From the NCBI GenBank assembly GCA_963727045.1, contig CAVSES010000002.1, forward strand, positions 62,001-126,000: DNA of 64,000 bases, read 5' to 3'. The notes beneath the pieces are model-generated. The model did not search any database and was not told where the DNA came from. It was given only the letters and a program-made list of their open reading frames with translations. Made by a program: the position numbers and the translations under genes. Of this stretch, positions 15,893 to 23,842 are shown one piece after another; position 1 is the first letter of the stretch; each line of letters opens with the position of its first letter. Source of the stretch: Bog-1198 sp963727045. GTDB lineage: Bacteria > Pseudomonadota > Gammaproteobacteria > Steroidobacterales > Steroidobacteraceae.

Positions 15893-16129
15893 ATGAAAGA
15901 GATCAAGGTACTGGGAACCGGCTGTGCGAAATGCAAATCGACCGTCGCCCTCATCGAACAAGTTGCACAGGCGAAGGGTATTTAGGTCACGCTGACAAAG
16001 GTCGAGGAGCCGCGTGACATCATGAGGTACAACGTCATGTCGACTCCCGGAGTCGTCATCGATGGCAAGGTAGTGCATGCCGGCGGAGTGCCGAGCCGCG
16101 ATAAGGTCGAACAATGGCTGACGCACTGA
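15893..16129 (+). pseudogene. Small thioredoxin-like (CxxC) protein with in-frame TAG at codon 31
   Basis: AAGGAG precedes ATG 15893. The frame reads MKEIKVLGTGCAKCKSTVAL..., has TAG at 15983-15985 (codon 31), and continues to TGA at 16127-16129 with family-like sequence (STPGVVIDGKVVHAGGVPSR). Full length would be 77 sense residues plus the stop position. Proteins of this type (TM0996/MTH895-like thioredoxins) sit beside DUF318 permeases and share a redox role through the CAKC pair. The amber codon replaces what is usually an acidic residue or similar between GI and VTL. Nothing else is damaged, so the mutation is recent, read through, or a base-call error. Confidence 0.8.
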
Positions 16130-16557
16130 AGGCGACAGGCGCCAAGCTGAGCTTTGAAGTCGAAGCCTGGCGTGTGGACGGGCACGGTAGCCGCGCGCGC
16201 TGCAAAGACGCCGAGATCACCTTAGACACTGATCTGGCGGGACGCCGTGACGCGCTGAACCCTGCCGAGCTGCTGCTTGCCGCACTCGCCGCCTGCATGA
16301 TCAAGGGCATCGAACGCGTGACACCCATCCTGAACTTCTCGTTGCGCGGCGTCCGGGTCACTGTGCATGGAGTTCGACAGGACGTCCCGCCCCGAATGGA
16401 ATCCATCAGTTACGAAATCCTGGTGGATTCCGACGAATCTGACCATCGCCTCGAATTGCTGCACGACAACGTCAGGAAGTACGGCACGGTCTTCAATACC
16501 GTGGCGCCGGGAACCACATTGTCGGGGGTACTGCGCCGTATGGACACGGAGAAATGA
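16114..16557 (+). CDS. OsmC-like protein lacking the second catalytic cysteine
   Basis: 147 residues. The OsmC fold is evident: LNPAELLLAALAACMIKGIE with Cys61 as the first conserved cysteine, then SYEILVDSDESDHRLELLHDNV and GTVFNTVAPGTTLSGVL. In hydroperoxide-reducing OsmC proteins a second Cys normally occurs in a HCPVxNT-like segment; here it reads KYGTVFNT, so the usual two-Cys chemistry is missing. The start overlaps the end of the thioredoxin-like gene and the stop overlaps the CDF start by 4 bp (ATGA), so this is a tight operon. It may act as a thiol-binding partner of the permease set; inference. Confidence 0.85.
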   Translation: MADALKATGAKLSFEVEAWRVDGHGSRARCKDAEITLDTDLAGRRDALNPAELLLAALAACMIKGIERVTPILNFSLRGVRVTVHGVRQDVPPRMESISYEILVDSDESDHRLELLHDNVRKYGTVFNTVAPGTTLSGVLRRMDTEK

Positions 16558-17453
16558 GCGAGAGGGGCGCCCACAGCCACGGACCCGCCAGCTTCAACGG
16601 CGCCTTCGCTATTGGTATCGCGCTCAACCTCGCCTTCGTAGCCGTCGAGGCCTTCTACGGCCTGAGGATCAGTTCGCTGGCCCTGGTGGCCGACGCGGGG
16701 CACAACCTCAGCGACGTCGCCGGTCTGGTCCTGGCGTGGGGCGGCGTGCTGGCTGGTCGCCTGCGCCCCGACCTGCGCCATACCTACGGATGGAAGCGAG
16801 CCAGTATCCTCGCGGCCTTCATCAACGCCGTGCTGCTTCTGGTGGCCATGGGTTCACTGGCCTGGGAGGCCGTGCACCGGCTGCGCTCGCCTCAACCCAT
16901 CGAAGGCGTCACAGTCATGGTGGTTGCCGGCATCGGCATTCTCGTCAATGCCAGTACGGCGCTGTTGTTTATGCGGAGTGGCGAGCACGACCTCAATATT
17001 CGCAGCGCATTCGTCCACATGGCGGCTGACGCGCTGGTGTCGGCTGGAGTTGTGGTAGCCGGTGGCCTGGCCCTGTGGTTCGGCTGGACCTGGCTCGACC
17101 CGGTGGCTGGCCTCCTGATCGCTGTAGTCATCGTGGTCGGCACGGCCAACCTCTTCAAGCAGTCTTTGCACCTGCTGTTCGACGGCGTGCCCGAAGGCAT
17201 AAACCTGGTTGAAGTAAAGTCGCTGCTGGCGAACTTGCCGGGCGTGACCGAGGTATACGATCTGCATGTCTGGGCGATGGGTACGTCGGATATCGCGATG
17301 ACGGCGCACTTGGTCGTACCTACCAGCCCAACCGACGATGCCTTCCTCCAGAAGGCAACGCAGCAGTTGCACGATCGCTTCAAAATCGAGCACGTGACAT
17401 TGCAGGTGGTGCGCGTACCATTTCCTTCACCTTGCACGCCTTCAAAACAATGA
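16554..17453 (+). CDS. Cation diffusion facilitator (CDF) metal exporter
   Basis: 299 residues. Six membrane helices and two HxxxD zinc-site halves are present: HNLSDVAGLVLAWGG near residue 44 and HMAADALVSAGVV near residue 153. The C-terminal cytoplasmic ferredoxin-like domain has GVTEVYDLHVWAMG. It exports Zn2+, Cd2+ or Co2+ in exchange for protons, in the CzcD/ZitB subgroup. The N-terminal His-rich start (RGAHSHGPAS) is short. It follows the OsmC-like gene by ATGA overlap and fits a metal/thiol stress cluster. Confidence 0.92.
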   Translation: MSERGAHSHGPASFNGAFAIGIALNLAFVAVEAFYGLRISSLALVADAGHNLSDVAGLVLAWGGVLAGRLRPDLRHTYGWKRASILAAFINAVLLLVAMGSLAWEAVHRLRSPQPIEGVTVMVVAGIGILVNASTALLFMRSGEHDLNIRSAFVHMAADALVSAGVVVAGGLALWFGWTWLDPVAGLLIAVVIVVGTANLFKQSLHLLFDGVPEGINLVEVKSLLANLPGVTEVYDLHVWAMGTSDIAMTAHLVVPTSPTDDAFLQKATQQLHDRFKIEHVTLQVVRVPFPSPCTPSKQ

Positions 17454-17477
17454 CAACGATCTGTCAATGGGTTCCCA

Positions 17478-17777
17478 ATGGCCAACATCTCAATTTCTAG
17501 CCGCGCCTTTGTTGATAAGCATTTGTCGGACGCGGCTGAAACCGTTAGATCTGCGCGCCACTCGGTGCCGGACGATCAAATGAACTTTGACAGGGCATTG
17601 CGTGTGCTCGACGAGTGCCGCGCTGCCATCCAGAACACGGAAGACATCGATTTGGTAGCGACACATTTACGGGCAGCCTCACGTGCACTGGAACATTACT
17701 GTTCCGGCCCAACGAAGGCCTGCGTGTCATCGGCAATTCACCTGATCGACAAGGCCATTGGTGGTGAGTTGTTCTAG
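17478..17777 (+). CDS. Small hypothetical protein, all-helical
   Basis: 99 residues, predicted helical (NFDRALRVLDECRAAI, LVATHLRAASRALEHY), with three Cys (DECR, HYCSGPTKACVSS). No family is recognised. It lies 24 bp after the CDF gene and 45 bp before the ATP-grasp-like gene in the same direction, so it is probably co-transcribed. The Cys-x7-Cys pair could bind metal or form a disulfide; speculative. Confidence 0.6.
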   Translation: MANISISSRAFVDKHLSDAAETVRSARHSVPDDQMNFDRALRVLDECRAAIQNTEDIDLVATHLRAASRALEHYCSGPTKACVSSAIHLIDKAIGGELF

Positions 17778-17822
17778 CCGCCTCGTGACACCCAATATCA
17801 TGATTGTCCAGTCCATGTCGTC

Positions 17823-19130
17823 TTGCGTGAACCCACTGTGACTCAGAATCGTCGTGTCGCTCATGAACTGGGGGCCAGCGCTGAAGAGCTGAACAAGGAC
17901 TGCTATTGCCGCACACTGGATGTGGATGTCCTACGTAGAAGGCTAGACAGCGATGCACACCTGACTGGCCTGACGGACACCCTGGAGGCGACCCGGCCAC
18001 ATCTATTTTCGTCGACGGCGGTGTTCCTGACGCCGGAGGTGCGACACCGGATGCAGTCAGGCGTCTCCGCCATCGAACGCACGATCCGAATGCCCGAATA
18101 CCAGGCGCTGGCACTGGCGCGCGCCCCGCCAATTGCGCAACTCGCCTTCGGTCCCGCCGGCGCTTTCATGTCCTATGACTTTCATTTGGGGCCTGACGGA
18201 CCCCAACTCATCGAAATCAACACCAACGCTGGGGGCGCACTGCTCAACGCGGCGCTGGCAGACGCCCAGCAGGCCTGCTGCGAGGCCATGAACTGGGCCT
18301 TCGCGTCGCAACCGCGCCCGCGCAGCCTCGAACCGGTGTTCGTCGACATGTTCATGCGGGAATGGCGGTTGCAGCGTGGCGATTCATCGCCTCGAACCTT
18401 GCTGGTGGTCGACGATGATCCCGGGACGCAGTACCTCGCCTCGGAGTTTGAGCTGTTTCGTCGACTGTTCGAACGTCATGGCTTGAGTTCTCGCGTCGCT
18501 GATCCGAGTAAGTTGCAGTGGCGTGAAGGCGCACTGTGGTTCGAGGAACGGCCGGTTGACATGATTTACAACCGACTCACTGACTTCTACCTCTCCGCGC
18601 CCGAGCACGCGGCCGTGCGCACGGCCTATGAAGCGGGCGCTGTGGTTCTGACCCCAAACCCGCGCACCCACGCACTGCACGCGGACAAACGCAATCTCGT
18701 TACGTTGAGCGACGAGCCCTTACTCAGCCACTGGGGCGTGCCGCCTTCGGACCTTGCGGTGCTCAGGGAGGCTGTGCCTCGAAGCCGGCAGGTCACCGCC
18801 GACAACGCTGATGCCCTATGGGCCGGACGTCGTGAACTGTTCTTCAAGCCTGCGGGCGGCTATGGCGCCAAGGCAGCCTACCGTGGCGACAAGCTGACGC
18901 GCAGGGTGTGGGGCGAGATCCTTGCTGGCACGTATATCGCCCAAGCGTTGGTGCCGCCGACCGAGCGACTGACCCAGGTCGATGGCGTTCCGACCAGGCT
19001 GAAGGTCGACGTGCGTGCCTACTCCTACGACGGCCGGATACTGTTACTCGCCGCGCGCATGTATGCCGGCCAGACCACCAACTTCCGCACGCCCGGCGGT
19101 GGATTTGCGGCGGTCATCGTGGTGCCATGA
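17823..19130 (+). CDS. ATP-grasp-like protein of unknown substrate
   Basis: About 435 residues from TTG 17823, or 430 from GTG 17838; neither start is strong. The second half shows an ATP-grasp pattern: ELFFKPAGGYGAKAAYRGD near residue 340 (Lys and Gly-rich loop), YIAQALVPP, then LKVDVRAYSYDGRILLLAAR and a final GGGFAAVIVV. LIEINTNAGGALLNAAL near residue 138 resembles the metal-binding strand, which would mean a permuted order. Such enzymes ligate a carboxylate to an amine or thiol using ATP. Its neighbours are a CDF exporter, a lipoprotein and a flavoreductase. Annotation beyond ATP-grasp-like is not supportable; a glutathione- or spermidine-type ligase is one possibility. Confidence 0.6.
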   Translation: MREPTVTQNRRVAHELGASAEELNKDCYCRTLDVDVLRRRLDSDAHLTGLTDTLEATRPHLFSSTAVFLTPEVRHRMQSGVSAIERTIRMPEYQALALARAPPIAQLAFGPAGAFMSYDFHLGPDGPQLIEINTNAGGALLNAALADAQQACCEAMNWAFASQPRPRSLEPVFVDMFMREWRLQRGDSSPRTLLVVDDDPGTQYLASEFELFRRLFERHGLSSRVADPSKLQWREGALWFEERPVDMIYNRLTDFYLSAPEHAAVRTAYEAGAVVLTPNPRTHALHADKRNLVTLSDEPLLSHWGVPPSDLAVLREAVPRSRQVTADNADALWAGRRELFFKPAGGYGAKAAYRGDKLTRRVWGEILAGTYIAQALVPPTERLTQVDGVPTRLKVDVRAYSYDGRILLLAARMYAGQTTNFRTPGGGFAAVIVVP

Positions 19131-19615
19131 AACATCTCCTTCCCTATGCCAACCGCATTGGCTCGCCCCCAGCCATTGAGCCTGGAAACTCGACGCACCT
19201 GAAGGTCTTCAGCGCCGTTTTCACTGCCCTGATGGTGGTGACGCTCTGCGGCTGCGCCGCGCAGCGCACGGGCGGTTCATCGCTCGATGTCAGGACGCTG
19301 GGTGCCAGTGCCAACTTTGGCAAAGGCGATTTCGGCAGCTATGCCGATCTGCGCGACTTGCGGGGCCTCCCTCATCTCTATGCCGTAGGACCCGTGCAAC
19401 ACCTCGGTGGCGAGGTTCTTGTCATCGACTCGATTCCCTATGCCGTCGAGGTTCGTGATCAACAGCTCTGGGTGACTTCGTCCTGGGACTTCCAACCCCC
19501 ATTTCTGGTCTACAGCCAGATCCGGCGGTGGCAGGCGATCCCCATTCCTGATGACATCAAGTCCTACTCACAGCTCGAAGCCTGGCTGGGCCCTACGGCT
19601 CTGCGTTTCGGCTAG
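19127..19615 (+). CDS. Predicted lipoprotein, weak acetolactate-decarboxylase-like pattern
   Basis: 162 residues. The start ATG overlaps the stop of the ATP-grasp-like gene (ATGA), so the two are coupled. A hydrophobic segment at about 26-45 ends in TLCGC, a plausible lipobox. The mature part contains GDFGSYADLRDLRG, VQHLGGEVLVIDSIPYAVEV, which vaguely recalls the strand pattern of alpha-acetolactate decarboxylase, but that enzyme's His/Glu metal ligands are not evident. I would call it an exported protein of unknown function that works with the upstream ligase-like protein. Confidence 0.6.
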   Translation: MKHLLPYANRIGSPPAIEPGNSTHLKVFSAVFTALMVVTLCGCAAQRTGGSSLDVRTLGASANFGKGDFGSYADLRDLRGLPHLYAVGPVQHLGGEVLVIDSIPYAVEVRDQQLWVTSSWDFQPPFLVYSQIRRWQAIPIPDDIKSYSQLEAWLGPTALRFG

Positions 19616-19706
19616 TCGGAAGGCCAGCCCTTCGCATTTCGACTGAAGGCAATCCCGGCTGCCCTGACCGTCACGGTCATGAATAGACCGGCGTCGGCCG
19701 TACCGG

Positions 19707-20478
19707 GTGACCGCCCAACGCGAAGCTATCAGACGACGTGGGAAATCGGCGGCGAGGCTGCCGACTTCATTGGCTTCTACTCATCCCAGCGACGGCATCG
19801 TCAAGGTGACGCTCAGCCCGGTGGTCGCCGGAGAGTGCTTGTGCGAGTTCTCTCCCGGGCAGTACATCGAGTTGTGGCAGCCGGAATCGACGCAGATGTC
19901 GCGTGCCTACTCGATTGCCAATTCGCCGCACGGCGACGGCAACATCGAACTGCACATACGTCGGGTGCAAAGCGGGCGTTTCACCACATGGGCATTCGAT
20001 ACGATGAAGGTCGGCGACCAGTTGCAGGCCCGCGGCCCACTTGGGGCGTTCACCATGCGCTCGCCGGCGGAAACGCCCCTGTTGTTCGTGGCCGGGGGCA
20101 CGGGTCTTGCGCCCATCCTGGCGCTGCTGGAGCAGCAGATCCGCTTCGCCCCCCCAGCGGGACATGACGCTTCTTTGGGGCGTGCGACGCGCGGAGGATT
20201 TCTATGCCCTGGATACACTGAAGGCTGGGTTGCTCAGCGCCCCGAAACTTCAGGTGTGGCTCGCCGCCGAGAGTGGCGACACGGCGCTCACGCAGGGCGA
20301 GAGACTGACGGTCACACGCGGCACAGTTGCGGACGCGTTGAACGGCACACCGACGCTGATTGCTGGCCGGGACATCTACGCCGCCGGTCCCTCGATGATG
20401 TTGCGGCAGCTGGTCCACAGCCTCAATGCGCAAGGCGTCACGGGCGATAGGTTGCATATCGACCAGTTCGGCACGTAG
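19707..20478 (+). pseudogene. Flavoprotein (ferredoxin-NADP reductase type) with frameshift at a C7 run
   Basis: The first part, from GTG 19707, has the FAD-binding motif RAYSIANSP and the nucleotide-binding motif FVAGGTGLAPILALLE; it loses phase at CCCCCCC (20149-20155). With one C fewer the frame continues as RDMTLLWGVRRAEDFY and ends IYAAGPSMMLRQL...HIDQFGT at 20478, a complete NAD(P)H:acceptor oxidoreductase of about 256 residues without an iron-sulfur domain. It would pass electrons from NAD(P)H to an unknown partner. The homopolymer position makes a sequencing error or recent slippage equally likely. It lies just before the ars operon. Confidence 0.8.
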
Positions 20479-20512
20479 GTGCGCAATAGACCCATAGTGG
20501 CATTCCGTGCCC

Positions 20513-20541
20513 TTGACTTTGGTTATCATTTCGATAAATCT
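20513..20541 (+). promoter_or_regulatory. ars operon promoter
   Basis: TTGACT (20513-20518) and a -10 region around GATAAATCT (20533-20541), just 6-9 nt before the ATG at 20548. The intervening ATCATTTCGATAAAT is imperfectly dyad and is a candidate ArsR site. The spacing predicts a very short or absent leader. Confidence 0.5.
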
Positions 20542-20547
20542 AGAAGC

Positions 20548-20895
20548 ATGAAATCTCATGAGGTTGTGAGCGCTCTGAGTGCGCTCGCCCAGGACTCCCG
20601 GCTCGCGGTGTACCGGCTGCTGGTCAAGCGCGGCCCTGACGGCTATCCGGCAGGAGAAATCGCCGGGCGGCTCCATATCGCCGGACCAACCCTCTCCTTC
20701 CACCTGAAGGAACTGTCCCAGGCGGGGCTGCTGAGCATTCGACGGGAAGGTCGTTATCTGCACTACAGCGCCAACTTCGAACGCATGAACACCTTGGTGG
20801 CGTTTCTAACCGAAAACTGCTGCAGTCTCTCGACCACCTGCGAGTCCGGGTCCTGTGCCCCGGCCAAGCCCTCATCAAAGCGGAAGGCTGCCTGA
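20548..20895 (+). CDS. arsR: Arsenite-responsive ArsR repressor, C-terminal cysteine type
   Basis: 115 residues from ATG 20548. The ArsR winged helix is present (LSALAQDSRLAVYRLLV, recognition helix IAGPTLSFHLKELSQAGL, wing REGRYLHYS). Instead of the ELCVCDL motif in the recognition helix, it has a C-terminal cluster: Cys91, Cys92, Cys98 and Cys103 (NCCSLSTTCESGSC). The CC-x5-C spacing matches the atypical As(III) site known from Acidithiobacillus ferrooxidans ArsR. It heads the operon arsR-arsC-acr3-arsC and should release it on arsenite or antimonite binding. Confidence 0.93.
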   Translation: MKSHEVVSALSALAQDSRLAVYRLLVKRGPDGYPAGEIAGRLHIAGPTLSFHLKELSQAGLLSIRREGRYLHYSANFERMNTLVAFLTENCCSLSTTCESGSCAPAKPSSKRKAA

Positions 20896-20959
20896 CACGC
20901 TGCTCGTCCCGGCCGCCTACTTGTCCGATTCGCTGACTTGATTCCAACAGGAGCGCCCC

Positions 20960-21454
20960 GTGGCTGATCGACCCTACAACGTACTGTTCCTCTGTACTGG
21001 CAACTCAGCGCGCAGCATCCTGGCCGAGGCCATACTCAATCGCACTGGTGGTGGCCGGTTCATGGCCTACAGCGCGGGCAGTCATCCGGCCGGCAAGGTC
21101 AACCCTTACGCGCTGGATATGCTGCAACGCGTGGGCCTGCCGACCGAAGCGCTGCGCAGCAAGGGCTGGGATGAGTTCGCAGCGTCGGGTGCTCCACCGC
21201 TGGATTTCGTGTTCACGGTCTGCGACAACGCCGCGGGGGAAGTCTGCCCGGCCTGGCCCGGCCAACCGATGACTGCGCATTGGGGGCTGCCGGACCCGGC
21301 CGCCGTGGAAGGCACCGACATCGACAAGGTGAACGCCTTTCGCAGCACCTTTCACGCCCTGGAACGGCGGATCAACCTGTTCACCAGCCTGCCGATCAGC
21401 TCACTCGACAAGATGTCCCTCAGCACCAAGCTGCGGGACATCGGCAAGGCCTGA
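20960..21454 (+). CDS. arsC: Arsenate reductase, low-molecular-weight phosphatase type
   Basis: 164 residues, GTG start preceded by ACAGGAG. The phosphatase loop CTGNSARS (Cys12-x5-Arg18) is complete, and the Asp-Pro general acid is in WGLPDPAAVEG. Further Cys are in TVCDNAAGEVCP. It reduces arsenate to arsenite through a cysteine relay recycled by thioredoxin or glutathione systems. It is the first structural gene after arsR, with acr3 two nucleotides downstream. Confidence 0.93.
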   Translation: MADRPYNVLFLCTGNSARSILAEAILNRTGGGRFMAYSAGSHPAGKVNPYALDMLQRVGLPTEALRSKGWDEFAASGAPPLDFVFTVCDNAAGEVCPAWPGQPMTAHWGLPDPAAVEGTDIDKVNAFRSTFHALERRINLFTSLPISSLDKMSLSTKLRDIGKA

Positions 21455-21456
21455 AC

Positions 21457-22497
21457 GTGTCCCGTTTCGAGCGCTATCTGACCCTCTGGGTCGCGGCCTG
21501 TATCGTGGTGGGCATCGCGCTCGGCCACCTGTTGCCAGCGGTGTTCCAGGCGATCGGTGGCGCCGAAATTGCCAAGGTCAACCTGCCCGTCGCAGTGCTG
21601 ATATGGCTGATGATCATCCCGATGCTGATGAAGATCGATTTCGCCGCGCTCGGGGAGGTGCGCAAGTACTGGCGCGGCATTGGCGTGACGCTGTTCGTCA
21701 ACTGGGCCGTCAAGCCCTTCTCGATGGCGCTGCTGGGCTGGCTTTTCATTGGCGTGCTGTTCCGGCCCTACCTGCCGGCCGACCAGATCAACTCCTACAT
21801 CGCCGGCCTGATCCTGCTGGCCGCCGCGCCGTGCACGGCCATGGTGTTCGTGTGGAGCAATCTGTCGGATGGCGAGCCCCATTTCACACTTTCCCAAGTG
21901 GCGCTCAACGACCTGATCATGGTCGTCGCCTTCGCGCCGCTCGTCGGACTGCTACTGGGCCTGTCCGCCATCACTGTGCCCTGGGATACGCTGCTGCTCT
22001 CCGTCGGACTCTACATCGTGGTGCCCGTGCTGGTAGCCCAGGTGCTGAGAAGACTGCTGCTCTCAAACGGTGGCGAAGAAAGGCTGAGGACCGCCCTTTC
22101 AAAGATTGGCCCGCTGAGCCTCACGGCGCTGCTCGCCACGCTGGTGCTGCTGTTTGGCTTCCAGGGAGAGCAAATCCTGCGCCAGCCGCTGGTAATCGCG
22201 CTACTCGCAGTGCCGATCCTGATCCAGGTGTATTTCAACTCAGCGCTGGCCTACCTACTGAACCGCGCTGCCGGTGAGGCCCACTGCGTTGCCGGTCCCT
22301 CGGCGTTGATCGGCGCGAGCAATTTCTTCGAGCTGGCGGTGGCCGCGGCCATCAGCCTGTTCGGCTTCAACTCCGGCGCGGCGCTGGCCACCGTGGTCGG
22401 AGTGCTGATCGAGGTGCCGGTGATGCTGTCGGTCGTGAAGATCATTACCCGCACGAAGCCCTGGTACGAGAGATCCCTGCGAGGCCACAAACCGTGA
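21457..22497 (+). CDS. acr3: Arsenite efflux permease ACR3
   Basis: 346 residues, GTG start 2 nt after arsC. About ten membrane helices; the family signature AAAPCTAMVFVWS with the essential Cys in helix 4 is present, as are VNWAVKPFSMALLGW and GASNFFELAVAAAISLFG. It expels arsenite from the cytoplasm by proton exchange. It overlaps the following glutaredoxin-type arsC by 4 bp (GTGA), so the operon is translationally coupled. Confidence 0.95.
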   Translation: MSRFERYLTLWVAACIVVGIALGHLLPAVFQAIGGAEIAKVNLPVAVLIWLMIIPMLMKIDFAALGEVRKYWRGIGVTLFVNWAVKPFSMALLGWLFIGVLFRPYLPADQINSYIAGLILLAAAPCTAMVFVWSNLSDGEPHFTLSQVALNDLIMVVAFAPLVGLLLGLSAITVPWDTLLLSVGLYIVVPVLVAQVLRRLLLSNGGEERLRTALSKIGPLSLTALLATLVLLFGFQGEQILRQPLVIALLAVPILIQVYFNSALAYLLNRAAGEAHCVAGPSALIGASNFFELAVAAAISLFGFNSGAALATVVGVLIEVPVMLSVVKIITRTKPWYERSLRGHKP

Positions 22498-22883
22498 CAC
22501 GAGCCGAATACATCACGATCTATCACAACCCCGCGTGCGGCACGTCCCGCAACACCCTTGCGCTGATCCACAATAGCGGTGTGGATCCGGTCATCATCGA
22601 GTATCTGCAGACGCCACCGTCGCGGGATACGCTCGTCCGGCTGATCGCGGACATGGGCGTCAGCGCGCGGGACCTGCTGCGGAAAAAGGACACTCCTTAC
22701 GAAGACTTGCACCTAGACGATCCGAAGTGGACGAACGACGAGCTGATCGACTTCATGCTGGCGCATCCGATCCTAATCAACCGCCCCATCGTCGTGACGC
22801 CCTTGGGCACACGGCTGTGTCGACCCTCGGAAGTGGTCCTCGATATCCTGCCTTCTCCACAGCGCGGCGCCTTCGGTGTGTGA
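22494..22883 (+). CDS. arsC: Arsenate reductase, glutaredoxin-dependent (E. coli R773 type)
   Basis: 129 residues. The active site HNPACGTSRNTL, the segment DPKWTNDELIDFMLAHPILI and arginines in NRPIVVTPLGTRLCRPSE match ArsC of the ArsC/Spx fold; the catalytic Cys is near residue 15. It uses glutathione and glutaredoxin, chemistry unrelated to the LMW-phosphatase ArsC at 20960, so this operon encodes two non-homologous arsenate reductases. Confidence 0.93.
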   Translation: MTRAEYITIYHNPACGTSRNTLALIHNSGVDPVIIEYLQTPPSRDTLVRLIADMGVSARDLLRKKDTPYEDLHLDDPKWTNDELIDFMLAHPILINRPIVVTPLGTRLCRPSEVVLDILPSPQRGAFGV

Positions 22884-23291
22884 TTCCCGAAGTTTCTTTT
22901 CCACGCCCATACAGCTCGGACTCTGTGCTGGTCGCGCTTGGCGGCTCGACCGGCAGCGTTCTGCCTGACGGTGCTGATGCACATGAAGCAAACCAGGAAG
23001 AAACGATGGCTTCCTGCGCCAGACAGGGCCCGCCTCGCATTGCAGCTATCAGGCGGGAACTCAAAGAGGGTTTTTGCCAGTTTTGCCCAGAAACTCAGGG
23101 TTCACTGCGGCAGCAGACCATGCGAGAATAGGGTAGCGGCGCGGTCTGGTCACTCCCACTCAATTGTCTCCTGCGCCTATAAGTATTTGAATATACGGGA
23201 CTTATTCTGAGGTTGCGCCAAACTTACCGTCAGATCTACCGCCAAGAACTTCCGCTTGAGGGCGATAGACGGCGATAGATGCCGAAAGGAA
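22884..23291. repeat. Island junction att3: 29-bp element, guaA-3'-like core, 66-bp left-end module
   Basis: No gene is supported in this 408-bp gap. It holds the 29-bp TGCCAG element (23075-23103), a copy of the guaA 3' end starting at 23150 (TCACTCCCACTCAATTGTC), and from 23222 to 23287 a module ending in two GGCGATAGA units. The module starts exactly 72 bp after the att core, as in the copy at 25731. This is the boundary between the ars-containing segment and the BrnTA island. Confidence 0.75.
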
Positions 23292-23558
23292 TTACGAATC
23301 CTGCAGCTTCTCTTGCAGCCACACCTTGATCAGAGATTGATATGGCACATCTCGCGCGTTGGCAGCTGACTTTATAGAGTCAAGAAGATGCTGCGGTAGC
23401 CGCAAAGAGATCGTCTGGGTTGACGGCTTTAGATTAGGAAGTACAGCCACCTGCGCTTTTTTCCATTCCATATACACCGTTGAGTCGTTCTTTTCCCAGA
23501 ACGCCCGTTCCGCGGCCTCACTGGCAAATTTCGGGATGGGCTTAAGACGCTTGTTCAT
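23292..23558 (-). CDS. brnA: BrnA-type antitoxin
   Basis: 88 residues. The C-terminal ribbon-helix-helix region reads TQTISLRLPQHLLDSIKSAA and DVPYQSLIKVWLQEKL, typical of BrnA/CopG-like antitoxins, and the N-terminal KFASEAAERAFWEKND is the usual toxin-binding arm. It overlaps the upstream toxin gene by 17 bp, the normal order for brnTA. It probably represses the operon at the palindrome 23843-23867. Confidence 0.9.
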   Translation of the reverse strand: MNKRLKPIPKFASEAAERAFWEKNDSTVYMEWKKAQVAVLPNLKPSTQTISLRLPQHLLDSIKSAANARDVPYQSLIKVWLQEKLQDS

Positions 23559-23841
23559 AAATCACGCGCTCCTTCCGGTGCATGTCTCTGGCCGATATCA
23601 CCCGGATGAACTGCCCGGCGTCTCTCAGCGTAAAGGTAATGTGCAGTCGCCGCTCTTCATTGGTCTTGCCGAGGGCATGAAAGCGCAACTCGGCCTCGCT
23701 ATGCCTCGGGTCGGGTAGAACAAGCAACGGCGAATTAAAAAATACTTGCTCCGCCTCAGCCATCGAGACGCCATGCTGATCGTTCTTCCTCGAGTTGCCC
23801 TCATCCCATTCGAAGCCAATGACTTTCGCCAGGTCTGTCAT
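23542..23841 (-). CDS. brnT: BrnT-type toxin
   Basis: 99 residues. Family landmarks are GFEWDEGNSRKNDQHGVSMAEAE near the N-terminus (split here by the writing limit: EWDEGN, RKNDQHGVS), DPRHSEAELRFHALG, and RVISARDMHRKER at the end. BrnT folds like RelE and acts as a ribonuclease that halts translation. There is no Shine-Dalgarno upstream; the palindromic operator begins only 2 nt before the ATG, so the message is probably leaderless. Confidence 0.9.
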   Translation of the reverse strand: MTDLAKVIGFEWDEGNSRKNDQHGVSMAEAEQVFFNSPLLVLPDPRHSEAELRFHALGKTNEERRLHITFTLRDAGQFIRVISARDMHRKERVIYEQAS

Positions 23842-23842
23842 T

